Shown: piece after piece, positions 31,587-40,602 of the stretch | Position numbering within the stretch: the first letter of the stretch is position 1 | Layout of the letters: each line of letters opens with the position of its first letter | Origin: CAYLJJ01 sp964384025 | GTDB lineage: Bacteria; Myxococcota_A; Bradymonadia; UBA7976; UBA1532 | Length of the DNA stretch: 64,000 nt | NCBI GenBank assembly: GCA_964384025.1 | Contig: CAYLJJ010000002.1 | Location: 62,001-126,000 of the forward strand | Direction of reading: 5' to 3' | Notes under the pieces: generated by a model | Databases searched by the model: none | What the model saw: only the letters and a program-made list of their open reading frames with translations | What the model was told of the DNA's origin: nothing | Program-made: the position numbers and the translations under genes

Positions 31587-31778
31587 TCTTGGAGTAAGAG
31601 AGGTTTGTCTCTGTAGAGCCACATTCGAGCGTGGCACGGCGGCGCGCGATGTGTCATTGGGATCATCATTCATCGTCGTCCGAGCTGTGTTGTGATCTTA
31701 TGAAAGGATCTGTTCGCGGGGTTGGCATCAGAGGCTTGGGCTTCAGGTCTTCGGCCCAGGCATCCAGAGGCTCTGCCC

Positions 31779-31964
31779 TCACTCCTCGATCACGAACTCC
31801 ACCTTCTCGCGCTTCCGGCTTGAAACGGGCCGCCCGTCGACGGTAGCGGGCTTGTAGAAACCTGAATTTAGAGAAATAATCGGAGAAGAAATATGGAATA
31901 TATATAAGTCAGAAAGAAATACGTTCTTTTGTCCAAAAATTGCGCCGATTTGCGGAGTGGTCAA
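31779..31964 (-). pseudogene. Remnant of a TonB-like C-terminal domain
   Basis: The frame encodes 61 residues. The last ~27, from GFYKPATVDGRPVSSRKREK to VEFVIEE, resemble the end of the TonB C-terminal domain, where a P-A-T-x-x-G-x-P-V strand is followed by a final beta-strand. The preceding 34 residues are AT-rich, unrelated, and carry no membrane anchor or proline-rich linker, so the gene is truncated at its 5' side. It sits between brxE and the right flanking repeat. The remaining parts of the 690-bp gap (31557-31778 and 31965-32132) show no convincing gene. Confidence 0.5.
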
Positions 31965-32132
31965 ACCGGAATCTGCCAGATGATTATATCGGAAAGAGAA
32001 TATTCGACAGGATAAGCAGGGTAAGAGCTAAGAGTCGGCTATTTGACCCCCTCCAAGAGTCTCGCCCTTTCAATAGACCAATGGCTCCTCATACCACGAG
32101 AATTGGCTACAGAATGTGCTCATTGCCGTATC

Positions 32133-32182
32133 CATGAGTGGACATAACCCCTTAGAATGAATCAGCCACCCAATCCGGTGGA
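32133..32182 (-). repeat. Right copy of the 50-bp inverted repeat flanking BREX
   Basis: Read on the minus strand it begins about 60 bases after the stop of the SNF2 gene. It matches the left copy (14281-14330) at 41 of 50 positions, with the shared core at 32145-32161. Like the left copy it lies 3' of the neighbouring housekeeping-type gene and points into the cassette. Confidence 0.75.
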
Positions 32183-32242
32183 CTCAGCCAATAAGGCAAA
32201 AAACCTTGAAAGGAAGCTCAGATCGGAACCGTACCATCCGAC

Positions 32243-35200
32243 TTAATGGGGGGCGAGGACCACATAGTAGGTCCCCCGCTTCTGACCGTAACGCTCTAGG
32301 ACCTGGGCCTGAACCTGACGCTGAAGCCAAGCTCTGGCTTGCTCTGAACTCCAGCCTGTATATTCGCGGACTTGAGCGTTGTTAAGCTGAGCGCCCACTT
32401 TGAGTTGCTCGATGAGAGTCGAGGGGGTGTGCCCCGCTGGGGTGATCCTGAGGGGGGAGGGTGGTGTTGTCTCTGGAGGTGGCTGCGTCGGAGGGAGCAG
32501 AGCCTGCCCCCCTGAGGCGAGCAGAGCCTCCAGCTCCTGTTGGTCAAGTTGAGGATCTAACTCCAACCCATCAGACTCTACGGTGGTCTCAAAGAGCCGT
32601 TTTTTGCGGAGCTGAAGCTCTAAGACTTTCTCCTCCAGGCTGTCCTTTACCAATAGTTTATAGACCACGACCGGACGGGTCTGCCCGATACGGTGAGCTC
32701 GATCTGTGGCTTGGTTCTCCGCCGCAGGGTTCCACCAAGGATCCAGATGAATCACCTGATCTGCGCCGGTGAGGTTTAGACCAACTCCCCCCGCTTTTAA
32801 GCTGATCAGAAAAACAGGAGGACCTTTGGGATCGTTCCAGCGCCGCACCAGCTCAGGGCGCTGCGGGGTGCTGCCATCCAGAAAGAGCCAAGCAAACCCT
32901 CGCTCCTCTAAACGCTGACTCACCCGCCTTAATAGAGAGGGCCACTGAGAGAAAACCAAGCTGCGATGTCCCGCAGGGATGGTCTCATCCAGGATCTCCA
33001 TCAAGAGATCCAGCTTGGCTGATTTTGAGATTCCTTGAGCCTCCGGCAGAGGAACCAAGGCGGGATCGGCGCAGGCTTGGCGCAGACGTGTGAGGGCTTG
33101 CAAAATGCTCAGGTGTGCCCCACCCATCCCCTTCTCTTTCACTCGCAGAAGGAGGCTCTCTCGATAGCGGCTTTTGATCTGTTCATAGAGCTGGCGCTGC
33201 TCTGGACCCAGCTCGCAGAAGAGCAGCTGCTCCTGTCGTGGGGGGAGATCCTGAGCGACCTCCTGTTTGCGGCGCCTCAGGATAAAGGCCTGGATCCTCG
33301 CTCTAAGATCCCGAGCAGCTTGAGAATCACGATCTTTTTGGATGGGAGTAGCGTAGCGCTTGATAAAGAGACCCCGAGGACCAAAGAAGCCTGGCATGAG
33401 GAACTCAAAGAGGCTCCATAGCTCCAAGACCTGATTCTCAATCGGGGTGCCGGTTAAAGCCAAGCGCAGCTCCGCCTTGAGCGTGCGCACCATCCGAGCG
33501 ATGCGACTGGTGGGGTTCTTGATCTGCTGCGCTTCGTCCAAGAGCAGGGTGCGCCAGCGTCGGCCCCGGAAGTGCTCTTCATCCAGACGCAGGAGGGTGT
33601 AGGAGGTGATGATGATATCCTGACCATCAAAGCAGTGGTCACGTTGGGATCCATGGTAGAGGCGGCAGCGCAAGGAGGGGGCGAAGCGCTCCAACTCAGA
33701 GAGCCAGTTGAAGATCACCGAGGTGGGAGCGACCACCAAAGAGGGTTCCTCAGCGGGGTGCGCTTCCAGCAGCGCGGCGATCGCCTGAACCGTCTTGCCC
33801 AACCCCATATCATCCGCCAAACAGCCTCCCAACTTCAGCTCCCTCAGCGTACAGAGCCAGTTGAAGCCCTGGAGTTGATAAGGTCGCAGTTGGGCCTTGA
33901 GACCAGGGGGCACTGGGCGCTCTTTAAGTTGCTCTGGCTTAAGCTGTTCCAGCAGATTCATCCAGGGCGTAGAAAGTTCATCTAGGGGGAGCCCATCCAG
34001 GAGAGGGGCGATATAACCCCCCAGCCTCCCTGAGGTTTGACGCAGCTCCTCCAGCTCTAAGGCGCGGGCTCCATACTGCTGTAACCAAGCGAGGGGGAGT
34101 CGAGCTAAGCTGCCATCCTTAAGGCGCTGATAGCGACGGCCATCTCGCCAACTCTTGAGCACTGCTAGGGCGGGGAGCTGCTCGCTGCCCACCGAGAACT
34201 CCAGCTTGAGATCCAACCAGTCGATGCCTGAGGGGACTGAGAATTTAGCAGACAGCTCTCCGACGACGCGATGAGCGAGGAGGCTCTGGGCCCCCAAAAT
34301 AATCCACCCCTCTCCCAAACTCCTGGGGGCGTCGATGAGAAAGTCCAGGGCCACGTTGCCCCTGAGATAGCAGGGGATCGGAGCGCTCAGGTGGCGATTG
34401 AGTTGGTCCCAGAGCTGCTCTTCAAGGAGAAAATCTCGGCGCAGGAGCCCCTCGTCTAAGATGAGATGAGAGTGAGGTTCATCGGGCTTGATCTCACGTC
34501 GCTCTGTACCCAGGTGGTAGAGGAAGCTCAGATCAACACGTAGAACCTGCTCCTCTTCGCTCAACATCACCTGAGCTTGGATGAGATCAGCCTCCATCAG
34601 CGGGGGTAGGCGCTCTGAGAGCAGCTCTACGCTGACTCGGCTGCGGCGTAGGAAGCGCTCAAGGAAGCTGTCAAGCTCTCCATAGGGGACCTCAGGGAGC
34701 GCACGCAGGAGAATCTCGGGGCGGTCAGAGAGCTGCGCCAAGGGACGAAACTCATCCTTTTCAGTGACCACATATCCTGTAGCCACCGGAAAGAACTCGA
34801 TCACCTGAGTTTGCCAATGGAGCTTTAGGGCTTTAGGGCCATCTTCGATCACCAAGATGGGCTGATGAGCTTCGTGGAGAGGGCGAAGAGGGCGGCCTTG
34901 ATAGAGCAGCTCCGCCACATCTAAGAGGCTCTCAAAAGCCTCCTCTTGGAAGTGACGCTGTAGGCCTTTCAGATTGTTGGATCTTGAAAAGGAGAAGCTA
35001 CGCAGCTGTCTGAGGTTCTCAGCAGCCTCGTGAAAGCGGCGATCAGCGGGGCGAAGCCCATCGATGCGCTGAAGGAGCAGCTGAAAGTCGCCAGGGATGC
35101 TCTGCGCCTCCAGGCGTTGACCTCGACGGCGAGAGAGCCTCATCAGGCGACGACGTATGGGCAGGAGCGCTGAGCTGGGGGGCTCCAAGAGGTAGCGGAT

Positions 35201-35599
35201 GAAGCCCTGATCCAGGGTCCTCTGTGTTGAGACCTCAGGCCCCAAGAGAGGCCCCAACTCTAGAGCCCAGGCTGGCTGCTCAAAGAGCCTACGCAGCTTG
35301 GGGCTATTCCAAGCGTGAATCAGGGTGGCGATGACAACATGGAGGCAGCGTGCGGGGCTGCGGAGGTTACAGGTGCAGCTCCAGCAGCCCTGGGGAAAGC
35401 GCTCCAGCTCATCGATCCAGGTGACGACAGCGTCCTCCCCCACAGACCATTCCCAGGCATCTCTTTTGAAGGGGATCACAGGGTAGAGGGGATCGGGGAG
35501 GTCGAACTTTAGAGCCCACTCCATTCCCAGACGACGCAGAACCGCCGCGATCCGCGCTGGGGTGAGAAACTCCGCTTTGGGTTTGAACAAAATACCCAT
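32243..35599 (-). CDS. SNF2-family ATPase with SWIM zinc finger
   Basis: About 1118 residues from the ATG at 35599. A SWIM zinc finger (SCTCNLRSPARCLH, CxC...CxH) lies at ~75-92. The SNF2 ATPase starts with QLQGFNWL-like RPYQLQGFNWLCTL, has motif I DDMGLGKTVQAI (~597), DEAQ (LLLDEAQQIKN) and, in the C-terminal helicase lobe, LVFSQWPSLLRR, LISLKAGGVGLNLTGAD and DRAHRIGQTRPV. The last ~80 residues form a winged-helix-like tail after a Pro-rich linker. It is a RapA/HepA-type double-stranded DNA translocase, possibly in transcription or repair. It abuts the BREX region but its codon use and GC are those of the flanks. Confidence 0.93.
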   Translation of the reverse strand: MGILFKPKAEFLTPARIAAVLRRLGMEWALKFDLPDPLYPVIPFKRDAWEWSVGEDAVVTWIDELERFPQGCWSCTCNLRSPARCLHVVIATLIHAWNSPKLRRLFEQPAWALELGPLLGPEVSTQRTLDQGFIRYLLEPPSSALLPIRRRLMRLSRRRGQRLEAQSIPGDFQLLLQRIDGLRPADRRFHEAAENLRQLRSFSFSRSNNLKGLQRHFQEEAFESLLDVAELLYQGRPLRPLHEAHQPILVIEDGPKALKLHWQTQVIEFFPVATGYVVTEKDEFRPLAQLSDRPEILLRALPEVPYGELDSFLERFLRRSRVSVELLSERLPPLMEADLIQAQVMLSEEEQVLRVDLSFLYHLGTERREIKPDEPHSHLILDEGLLRRDFLLEEQLWDQLNRHLSAPIPCYLRGNVALDFLIDAPRSLGEGWIILGAQSLLAHRVVGELSAKFSVPSGIDWLDLKLEFSVGSEQLPALAVLKSWRDGRRYQRLKDGSLARLPLAWLQQYGARALELEELRQTSGRLGGYIAPLLDGLPLDELSTPWMNLLEQLKPEQLKERPVPPGLKAQLRPYQLQGFNWLCTLRELKLGGCLADDMGLGKTVQAIAALLEAHPAEEPSLVVAPTSVIFNWLSELERFAPSLRCRLYHGSQRDHCFDGQDIIITSYTLLRLDEEHFRGRRWRTLLLDEAQQIKNPTSRIARMVRTLKAELRLALTGTPIENQVLELWSLFEFLMPGFFGPRGLFIKRYATPIQKDRDSQAARDLRARIQAFILRRRKQEVAQDLPPRQEQLLFCELGPEQRQLYEQIKSRYRESLLLRVKEKGMGGAHLSILQALTRLRQACADPALVPLPEAQGISKSAKLDLLMEILDETIPAGHRSLVFSQWPSLLRRVSQRLEERGFAWLFLDGSTPQRPELVRRWNDPKGPPVFLISLKAGGVGLNLTGADQVIHLDPWWNPAAENQATDRAHRIGQTRPVVVYKLLVKDSLEEKVLELQLRKKRLFETTVESDGLELDPQLDQQELEALLASGGQALLPPTQPPPETTPPSPLRITPAGHTPSTLIEQLKVGAQLNNAQVREYTGWSSEQARAWLQRQVQAQVLERYGQKRGTYYVVLAPH

Positions 35600-35687
35600 C
35601 AAAGAATAGGCAGTAATGTAAGCTTTATCCCGAAGTCAAGGGCTCAATTTATTTAGGTTTAGAGTTTGTGAGTCTATGAGGAGCTGG

Positions 35688-36083
35688 CTACTTGACGCCC
35701 TTCTTAGGAACAGGCAGCTTTGTCTTGGCCTTGATCCCCTTCTTGGGCTCCTTGGCGGGGGGGGCGAGGACAGCGACCCGACTCTCAAACTTCTTGAGGG
35801 TAGCGGGGCCGATCCCCTTAACCTTGAGGAGATCTTCAACCTTGAGGAAGGGCTTGGCGCTGCGTGCCTCGATGATCGCCTTAGCCTTGACCTTGCCGAT
35901 TCCAGGCAGCCCCACGAGCTGCTCTAGGCTGGCCTTATTAAGATCTAGGGCCTTCGCTTGAGTGGGCGCCTTGGCCTTCAAGAGGATGGGGGCCTTCTTG
36001 AACTCCTTGCCCTTGGGAGGTGCTTTAGCGAAGGCGCCGGTGCAGAGGAGTAGGAGCGCGGAGAGTGTCAGAAACCACTTCAT
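35688..36083 (-). CDS. comEA: ComEA-like helix-hairpin-helix protein
   Basis: 131 residues. Residues 1-19 form a signal peptide (LTLSALLLLCTGAFA). A double helix-hairpin-helix DNA-binding domain follows at ~45-110: LDLNKASLEQLVGLPGIGKV, AIIEARSAKPF and VKGIGPATLKKF. The tails on both sides are Lys/Ala/Pro-rich, unlike ordinary ComEA. AGAGG lies 6 bases before the ATG. ComEA proteins bind incoming DNA in the periplasm during natural transformation. No other competence gene is nearby, so the role is inferred. Confidence 0.85.
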   Translation of the reverse strand: MKWFLTLSALLLLCTGAFAKAPPKGKEFKKAPILLKAKAPTQAKALDLNKASLEQLVGLPGIGKVKAKAIIEARSAKPFLKVEDLLKVKGIGPATLKKFESRVAVLAPPAKEPKKGIKAKTKLPVPKKGVK

Positions 36084-36160
36084 ATTGAACCTCTTTGGGT
36101 ATCACCAGCCAGACTGGCCGGGCCGAGAACGACCCTCTATTTAGTGCTATTCAATGAAAA

Positions 36161-37375
36161 TTAAAAGAGGCTGATCGCCAGACCTGAGCGCAGCTTGGGC
36201 TCAAACCAGGTCGATTTGGGGGGCATCACCTGTCCGGCGTCGGCGATGGCCATCAGCTCCTCGATGGCGGTGGGGTAGAGGGCGAAGGCCAGCGCCCAAC
36301 CCCCTCGGACTCGCCGTTCCAGCTCCTCTAAGCCTCGGATCCCCCCTACAAAGTCGATGCGCTCTGAGCGTCGAGGATCTTCAATACCCAGGAGAGGAGC
36401 CAGGACCTGCTCTTGGAGGATGCTCACATCCAGACGCGCCACAGGATCGGACTCATCTGGACAAGCTTCGGGGCGCAGACGCAGCCGATACCAACGCTCT
36501 CCCAAAAAGAGGCTGAAGCTGTGCCGCGCTTGGGGTGCTTGTGCCTGCGTCAGAATCTCGATCTCAAAGAGGGGGTTCAGGGCCTCTAGAAAAGCCTCGG
36601 GGCTCAGACCGTTGAGATCGCGTAGGGCTCGGTTATAGGGCAGGATCTGGAGCTGATCATGAGGAAAACTCACCGCCAAAAACTGCGCCTTAGGCTCCCC
36701 CTCCGGCGCCCCTCTGCCGATCCGGGAGGCCGCCGCAGCGCGATGATGCCCATCGGCGATATAGAGGCAGGGGAGAGCGCTAAAGGCAAGCTCTAGGGCC
36801 TCAATCTCTGCCTCTCCTTGGATAAACCAGAGCTGATGTCGTACCGCGTCAGGGGCCAGGAAGTCGACATCTGCAGCACCCCGAATGGCCTCCTCCATCA
36901 GCGCATCGATCTCAGGGGAGGATCGATAGCTGAGAAAGACGGGCCCCAAGTGAGCCTTCAGCGCCTCAATATGGCGCATACGGTCGTCCTCTTTATTGGG
37001 ACGGGTGAACTCATGCTTCTTAATTCGATCAGCCCAGTAGTCTGCGGCGCTGGCGACCCCCATAAGCCCCAGCTGTCGCCGCCCCTTCATCGTCTGAGCA
37101 TAGGCGTAAAAGGCGCGGCTCGACTCCACCAAGATCCCCTCAGCACGTAGCTCTTGAAAGCGGCGCTGGGCGGCCTCATAAGCGGCCTCGCTATAAAGAG
37201 AACAACCCACTGGAAGATCAACATCTGGGCGAGTGACCCCTAAGAGGCTGTATGGCTCCTCAGCGACCAGGGCCTGAGCTTCTTGCGTGTTCAGGACATC
37301 GTAGGGAACCGCGGCGACCTTTGAGGCGAAGCCCTGAGCGGGTCGCAGTCCAGAGAAGGCGCGAAAATCGACCAT
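36161..37375 (-). CDS. DUF1015 family protein
   Basis: 404 residues, full length for the family. The N-terminus FRAFSGLRPAQGFASKVAAV is followed by the conserved PYDVLN, and the motif IADGHHRAAAASRIG (~205) is the family's most conserved segment. GGAAG precedes the ATG. Members are often found near serine and phosphoglycerate biosynthesis genes, and a kinase-like role has been proposed; neither is evident from the neighbours here. It follows the ankyrin-repeat gene by 11 bases in the same direction, so the two are probably co-transcribed. Confidence 0.9.
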   Translation of the reverse strand: MVDFRAFSGLRPAQGFASKVAAVPYDVLNTQEAQALVAEEPYSLLGVTRPDVDLPVGCSLYSEAAYEAAQRRFQELRAEGILVESSRAFYAYAQTMKGRRQLGLMGVASAADYWADRIKKHEFTRPNKEDDRMRHIEALKAHLGPVFLSYRSSPEIDALMEEAIRGAADVDFLAPDAVRHQLWFIQGEAEIEALELAFSALPCLYIADGHHRAAAASRIGRGAPEGEPKAQFLAVSFPHDQLQILPYNRALRDLNGLSPEAFLEALNPLFEIEILTQAQAPQARHSFSLFLGERWYRLRLRPEACPDESDPVARLDVSILQEQVLAPLLGIEDPRRSERIDFVGGIRGLEELERRVRGGWALAFALYPTAIEELMAIADAGQVMPPKSTWFEPKLRSGLAISLF

Positions 37376-37386
37376 ATTTTTCTTCC

Positions 37387-39276
37387 TTAGGGATCTGCCA
37401 GGATTTGAATCTCTGCGAGACCGGAGTCATGTACCCGATCACCGTTGAGGTCTTGGCCAGGGTGGATCTTCTGGATGCTGATCTTGAGCCAGCTGGCTTT
37501 GATGGGGCTCTCTAAGGAGATCGTGTGCCAGCCTCTGCGATCGGGCAGATTTTGGAGAAGATGGGCGCCAGAAGAGAAGCTGATGTGAAGCTTAGCCAAG
37601 CGATTATTCAGGGGCCAACGATCCCCAAAGCGATCATCTCTCACCTTCATATAACCGGGGACTAGGCGAATCTCTCGAATCTCCCGCTCTCTAGCCCACT
37701 CCAGGCGAATCCAATCTCCTAAACCATCCCCTGAAGAGGCCTCAGCCCACCAACTCTCCAGTTGGCCGTCTATGGCGTTCTCTGCAGGGGAGTAGAGGCT
37801 GCCTTCACGCAGCTCAGAAGAGGCAGAGGCGCGGATATTTTGAATACGCTGAGGGCCTCTCTTCTGCTCTCCCTCCTGTCCCAGGCTGAGGCGCACCACT
37901 TCACCTCCGTCCAGGAAGGGCGCTGGCACCTGGGCTTCAGGCTCCTGAGCTGAACTCCCCAAGAGGCTGCTCTCCAGATCCAAGAGAAACCAAGCCGCCA
38001 GGGTCAAAGCAGAGACGATGCTCAGGGCCAATAACATCCTGAGGAAGGTCCTACGCTGTCGCGCTTTGCGGGTGGGTGGAAGTTGCCCGATGAGGGTCGC
38101 CTTGGGATCAAAGCCTCCGCTCTGATCAAGGGCAGCGAAATTTGAGAGTTGACGCGAGACAGGGCTCTTCAGCTCTGGGAAGGAGAGGCTGTCGGTCTTG
38201 TTCCCAACAGGGAGCTCCTCTACAACAAAAAGCGACTTTAGCCCTGCCGCTTCTCCCATCTCCCGAGCGGAGCGTCCATCGGGTCCGGGGATTAGAGGGT
38301 CCGCGCCAGCGTCTAAGAGAAGCTTGACCACCTCTTTTTGACCCTGAGAGGCTGCCAACTGAAGAGGGCTAAAGCCATCAGCTCCAAGCATCTCCAGGGG
38401 AGCGCCTCCGGAAATCAGAACTCGGATGATCTCCAGTTGCCTGCTCAGAATCGCCATGCTGAGGGGGGGAGTGCCATCCTTAGCGCGAACCTCTAGGCTG
38501 GTTCGCTGAGAGATCAGGAGGCGCAGGATCTCTGGATTGCCGGTGTTGATCGCCAAAAAGAGCGGAGTAAAACCCTGATGGTCACTGGCGTGAAGATCTG
38601 CGCCATGAGAGAGCAGCAGCTCCATCAGCTCTAGATGTCCGTTGGCGGTAGCGAACATAAAAGCTGTCCAACCATTCTCGGGGTGATCAACATAGACCCC
38701 GGCTCCTCGCTCTAGAAGCGAGCGAGCCAAAGGCAGGCTGCCTGTGCGGGCTGCATGCATCAGGGGGGTGTAGCCATCCGTCCAGGCAAGATCAACTTGG
38801 GCACCCTTCTCTACTAAGAGGCAGCCCGCCGCCCCATGAGCATTGGCTGAAGCGAGGAGGAGCGGGGTCAGAGCCTCTTGAGTTGTTTGATTGATCTCAG
38901 CTCCTCGATGAAGGAGGGCTTTGACGATACGCTCGCTGCCTCGGTGGGCTGCATAGTGCAAAGGCGCCCAATCATTTTCCCCCAGGACATTGGGGTCCAG
39001 GTTGAGGCGCAGGAGCAAAATCACGATATCATCATGGCCCAATCTCGCCGCCGCTAAGAGGGGGCTGGGCTCCTCAAAGGGATCGATCCCTCCTTGGATC
39101 AGCCAGTGGACCAGGGCGACATCACCACTGCGGACAGCGCAGTTGATCAGCTGTTTGCCCAGGTACTCGTCCGCCTCACGGGGATCGACGCCTTGAGTCA
39201 TGAGGGTTTGGATGTCTGATCGATCAGCGCGCTCAACGGCCTCAGAGAAAGAGGTAAAGGCGGCTCCGTCGCTCAT
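37387..39276 (-). CDS. Ankyrin-repeat membrane protein with discoidin-like C-terminus
   Basis: 629 residues. About ten ankyrin repeats fill 15-375 (for example GWAPLHYAAHRGSE-type units such as DWAPLHYAAHRGSERIVKAL and DGFSPLQLAASQGQKEVVKL). A single membrane helix follows a basic stretch at ~412-432 (LLALSIVSALTLAAWFLL), so the ankyrin part is cytoplasmic. Residues ~480-629 form a F5/8-type C (discoidin-like) domain: NAIDGQLESWWAEASSG, DWIRLEWAREREIREIRL and WLKISI near the end. This would be periplasmic and may bind glycan or protein. Ligand and partner unknown. Confidence 0.88.
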   Translation of the reverse strand: MSDGAAFTSFSEAVERADRSDIQTLMTQGVDPREADEYLGKQLINCAVRSGDVALVHWLIQGGIDPFEEPSPLLAAARLGHDDIVILLLRLNLDPNVLGENDWAPLHYAAHRGSERIVKALLHRGAEINQTTQEALTPLLLASANAHGAAGCLLVEKGAQVDLAWTDGYTPLMHAARTGSLPLARSLLERGAGVYVDHPENGWTAFMFATANGHLELMELLLSHGADLHASDHQGFTPLFLAINTGNPEILRLLISQRTSLEVRAKDGTPPLSMAILSRQLEIIRVLISGGAPLEMLGADGFSPLQLAASQGQKEVVKLLLDAGADPLIPGPDGRSAREMGEAAGLKSLFVVEELPVGNKTDSLSFPELKSPVSRQLSNFAALDQSGGFDPKATLIGQLPPTRKARQRRTFLRMLLALSIVSALTLAAWFLLDLESSLLGSSAQEPEAQVPAPFLDGGEVVRLSLGQEGEQKRGPQRIQNIRASASSELREGSLYSPAENAIDGQLESWWAEASSGDGLGDWIRLEWAREREIREIRLVPGYMKVRDDRFGDRWPLNNRLAKLHISFSSGAHLLQNLPDRRGWHTISLESPIKASWLKISIQKIHPGQDLNGDRVHDSGLAEIQILADP

Positions 39277-39430
39277 AGCTTTACTGGGTGCTTGGTCATT
39301 TTTTGGGGAGATAAAACCTTTTGCGTCCGCTGGGCCAGACTTTAGCTTCGTTCAAGCGCCCTTTGCTATAGACTCTTTCAAACTTTAGTACCTCCACCCT
39401 GAAAACTTAGGAGGGAGGCTATACAGCTCA

Positions 39431-39458
39431 CCGGTCCAAGATGAGCGTTTGGGACCGG
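39431..39458 (+). promoter_or_regulatory. Inverted repeat in the 5' leader of the next gene
   Basis: CCGGTCC (39431-39437) and GGACCGG (39452-39458) form a 7-bp stem with a 14-base loop, ending 16 bases before the GTG at 39475. It could be an operator or a leader hairpin that affects translation. Confidence 0.35.
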
Positions 39459-39474
39459 AGACTGGGGAGAGAGT

Positions 39475-40602
39475 GTGCCCTCATCTATCCATCAGCCCAT
39501 CGCCCTGGATAAATTCCCAGCCAAGCTACAGCGCTTCCTCAGCCCTGAGAGTCCAGAGTCGATGCAGATGATGCTGGCTCGGGGTTTGGTCCCGCTTCAG
39601 CCGGTGCTCCAGCTCTGCGCCCTCTATCAGCTCTCAGTCATCGGCTCTCCGACTGTAGTTCAAGAAGCGAAGAGGAGCGTTCTAAAGATGCCCGCTCGCA
39701 GCGTCGCTCAACTGGCACAAGAGCCCCTCTTGGCTTCGATCCTAGACTGGATGGAGGAACTCTACGGCGCTCAGATTCACCGAGAGCTGCTCCAGAATCG
39801 TCGCTGCCCTTTAGAAACCCTAGAGCGCATCGCTCGCAGTGCAGATGAGGGGGCTTGTGAGGTTCTCCTCCGCAATGAGCAGCTCCTCTTGAAGCGTCCG
39901 GGGCTGATTGAACTCCTCTATCTAAACCCCAGACTGCGACCCTCAAGCGCAGATCGTATGTTGGAGTTGGCTGCTCGCCATGGTTTGAAGCTAGAGGGGA
40001 TTCCCTTTTACGAGGAGATCCTCCAAAGCCTCAAGGAGGAGAAGGGGAGTACTCCAGAGGCTCAGCGAGCGGCTGATGAGGTTTTTAAAGAGCTGGTTGC
40101 AGAGCGAGAGAGTGAAGAGAACGCTGAGATATCGAAGCGAGAGTCTCCCCCTCCTCTTCACACACAGCGGGAAAAAGAGCTCCCCAAGGCCCAATCTGCC
40201 ACCGCGATGATCCTCCAGATGAACGTGGCTCAGCGGGTTCGCCTCGCCAGTATGGGCAGCAAGTCAGAGCGTGCGGTTCTGATTCGTGATGGCAACAAGG
40301 TGGTCTCTCGGGCGGTGATTCGAAGCCCTGCGGTGACCGACTCCGAAGCGGTCAGCTATGCCCGCATTAAGTCTCTCAACGAAGAGATCGTCACTTTTAT
40401 CGCTCACAACCGAAAGTGGACGCGGAATTATCAAATGAGGCTGGCTCTGATCAGCCATCCAAAGACCCCGGTGGCCATCGCTCTCAGGTTCTTAACCCAG
40501 TTGAGGATCAGCGATCTCAAGATGGTGGCTCGCAGCCACGGAATCCCAGGCCCTGTGGTGTCTCGGGCGCGGCAAATGCTTAAAAAACGAATGGGTGGTT
40601 GA
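39475..40602 (+). CDS. Helical-repeat protein of unknown function
   Basis: 375 residues from the GTG at 39475, with GGGGAGAG just upstream. The first 200 residues are short amphipathic helices (AQEPLLASILDWMEEL, CPLETLERIARSADEGACEV, LLYLNPRLRPSSADRMLELA) of HEAT-like character. A charged linker follows at ~215-250, and the last 120 residues (QRVRLASMGSKSERAVLIRD, RKWTRNYQMRLALISHPKTP) form a second helical domain of the kind seen in many myxobacterial hypothetical proteins. No signal peptide. The lipoprotein gene downstream begins within its stop codon (TGATG). Confidence 0.75.
   Translation: MPSSIHQPIALDKFPAKLQRFLSPESPESMQMMLARGLVPLQPVLQLCALYQLSVIGSPTVVQEAKRSVLKMPARSVAQLAQEPLLASILDWMEELYGAQIHRELLQNRRCPLETLERIARSADEGACEVLLRNEQLLLKRPGLIELLYLNPRLRPSSADRMLELAARHGLKLEGIPFYEEILQSLKEEKGSTPEAQRAADEVFKELVAERESEENAEISKRESPPPLHTQREKELPKAQSATAMILQMNVAQRVRLASMGSKSERAVLIRDGNKVVSRAVIRSPAVTDSEAVSYARIKSLNEEIVTFIAHNRKWTRNYQMRLALISHPKTPVAIALRFLTQLRISDLKMVARSHGIPGPVVSRARQMLKKRMGG

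Noticed and set aside
31940..32137. Forward frame of 65 codons between brxE and the SNF2 gene
   Set aside because: No ribosome-binding site, no known domain, AT-rich junction sequence; overlaps the right repeat region.
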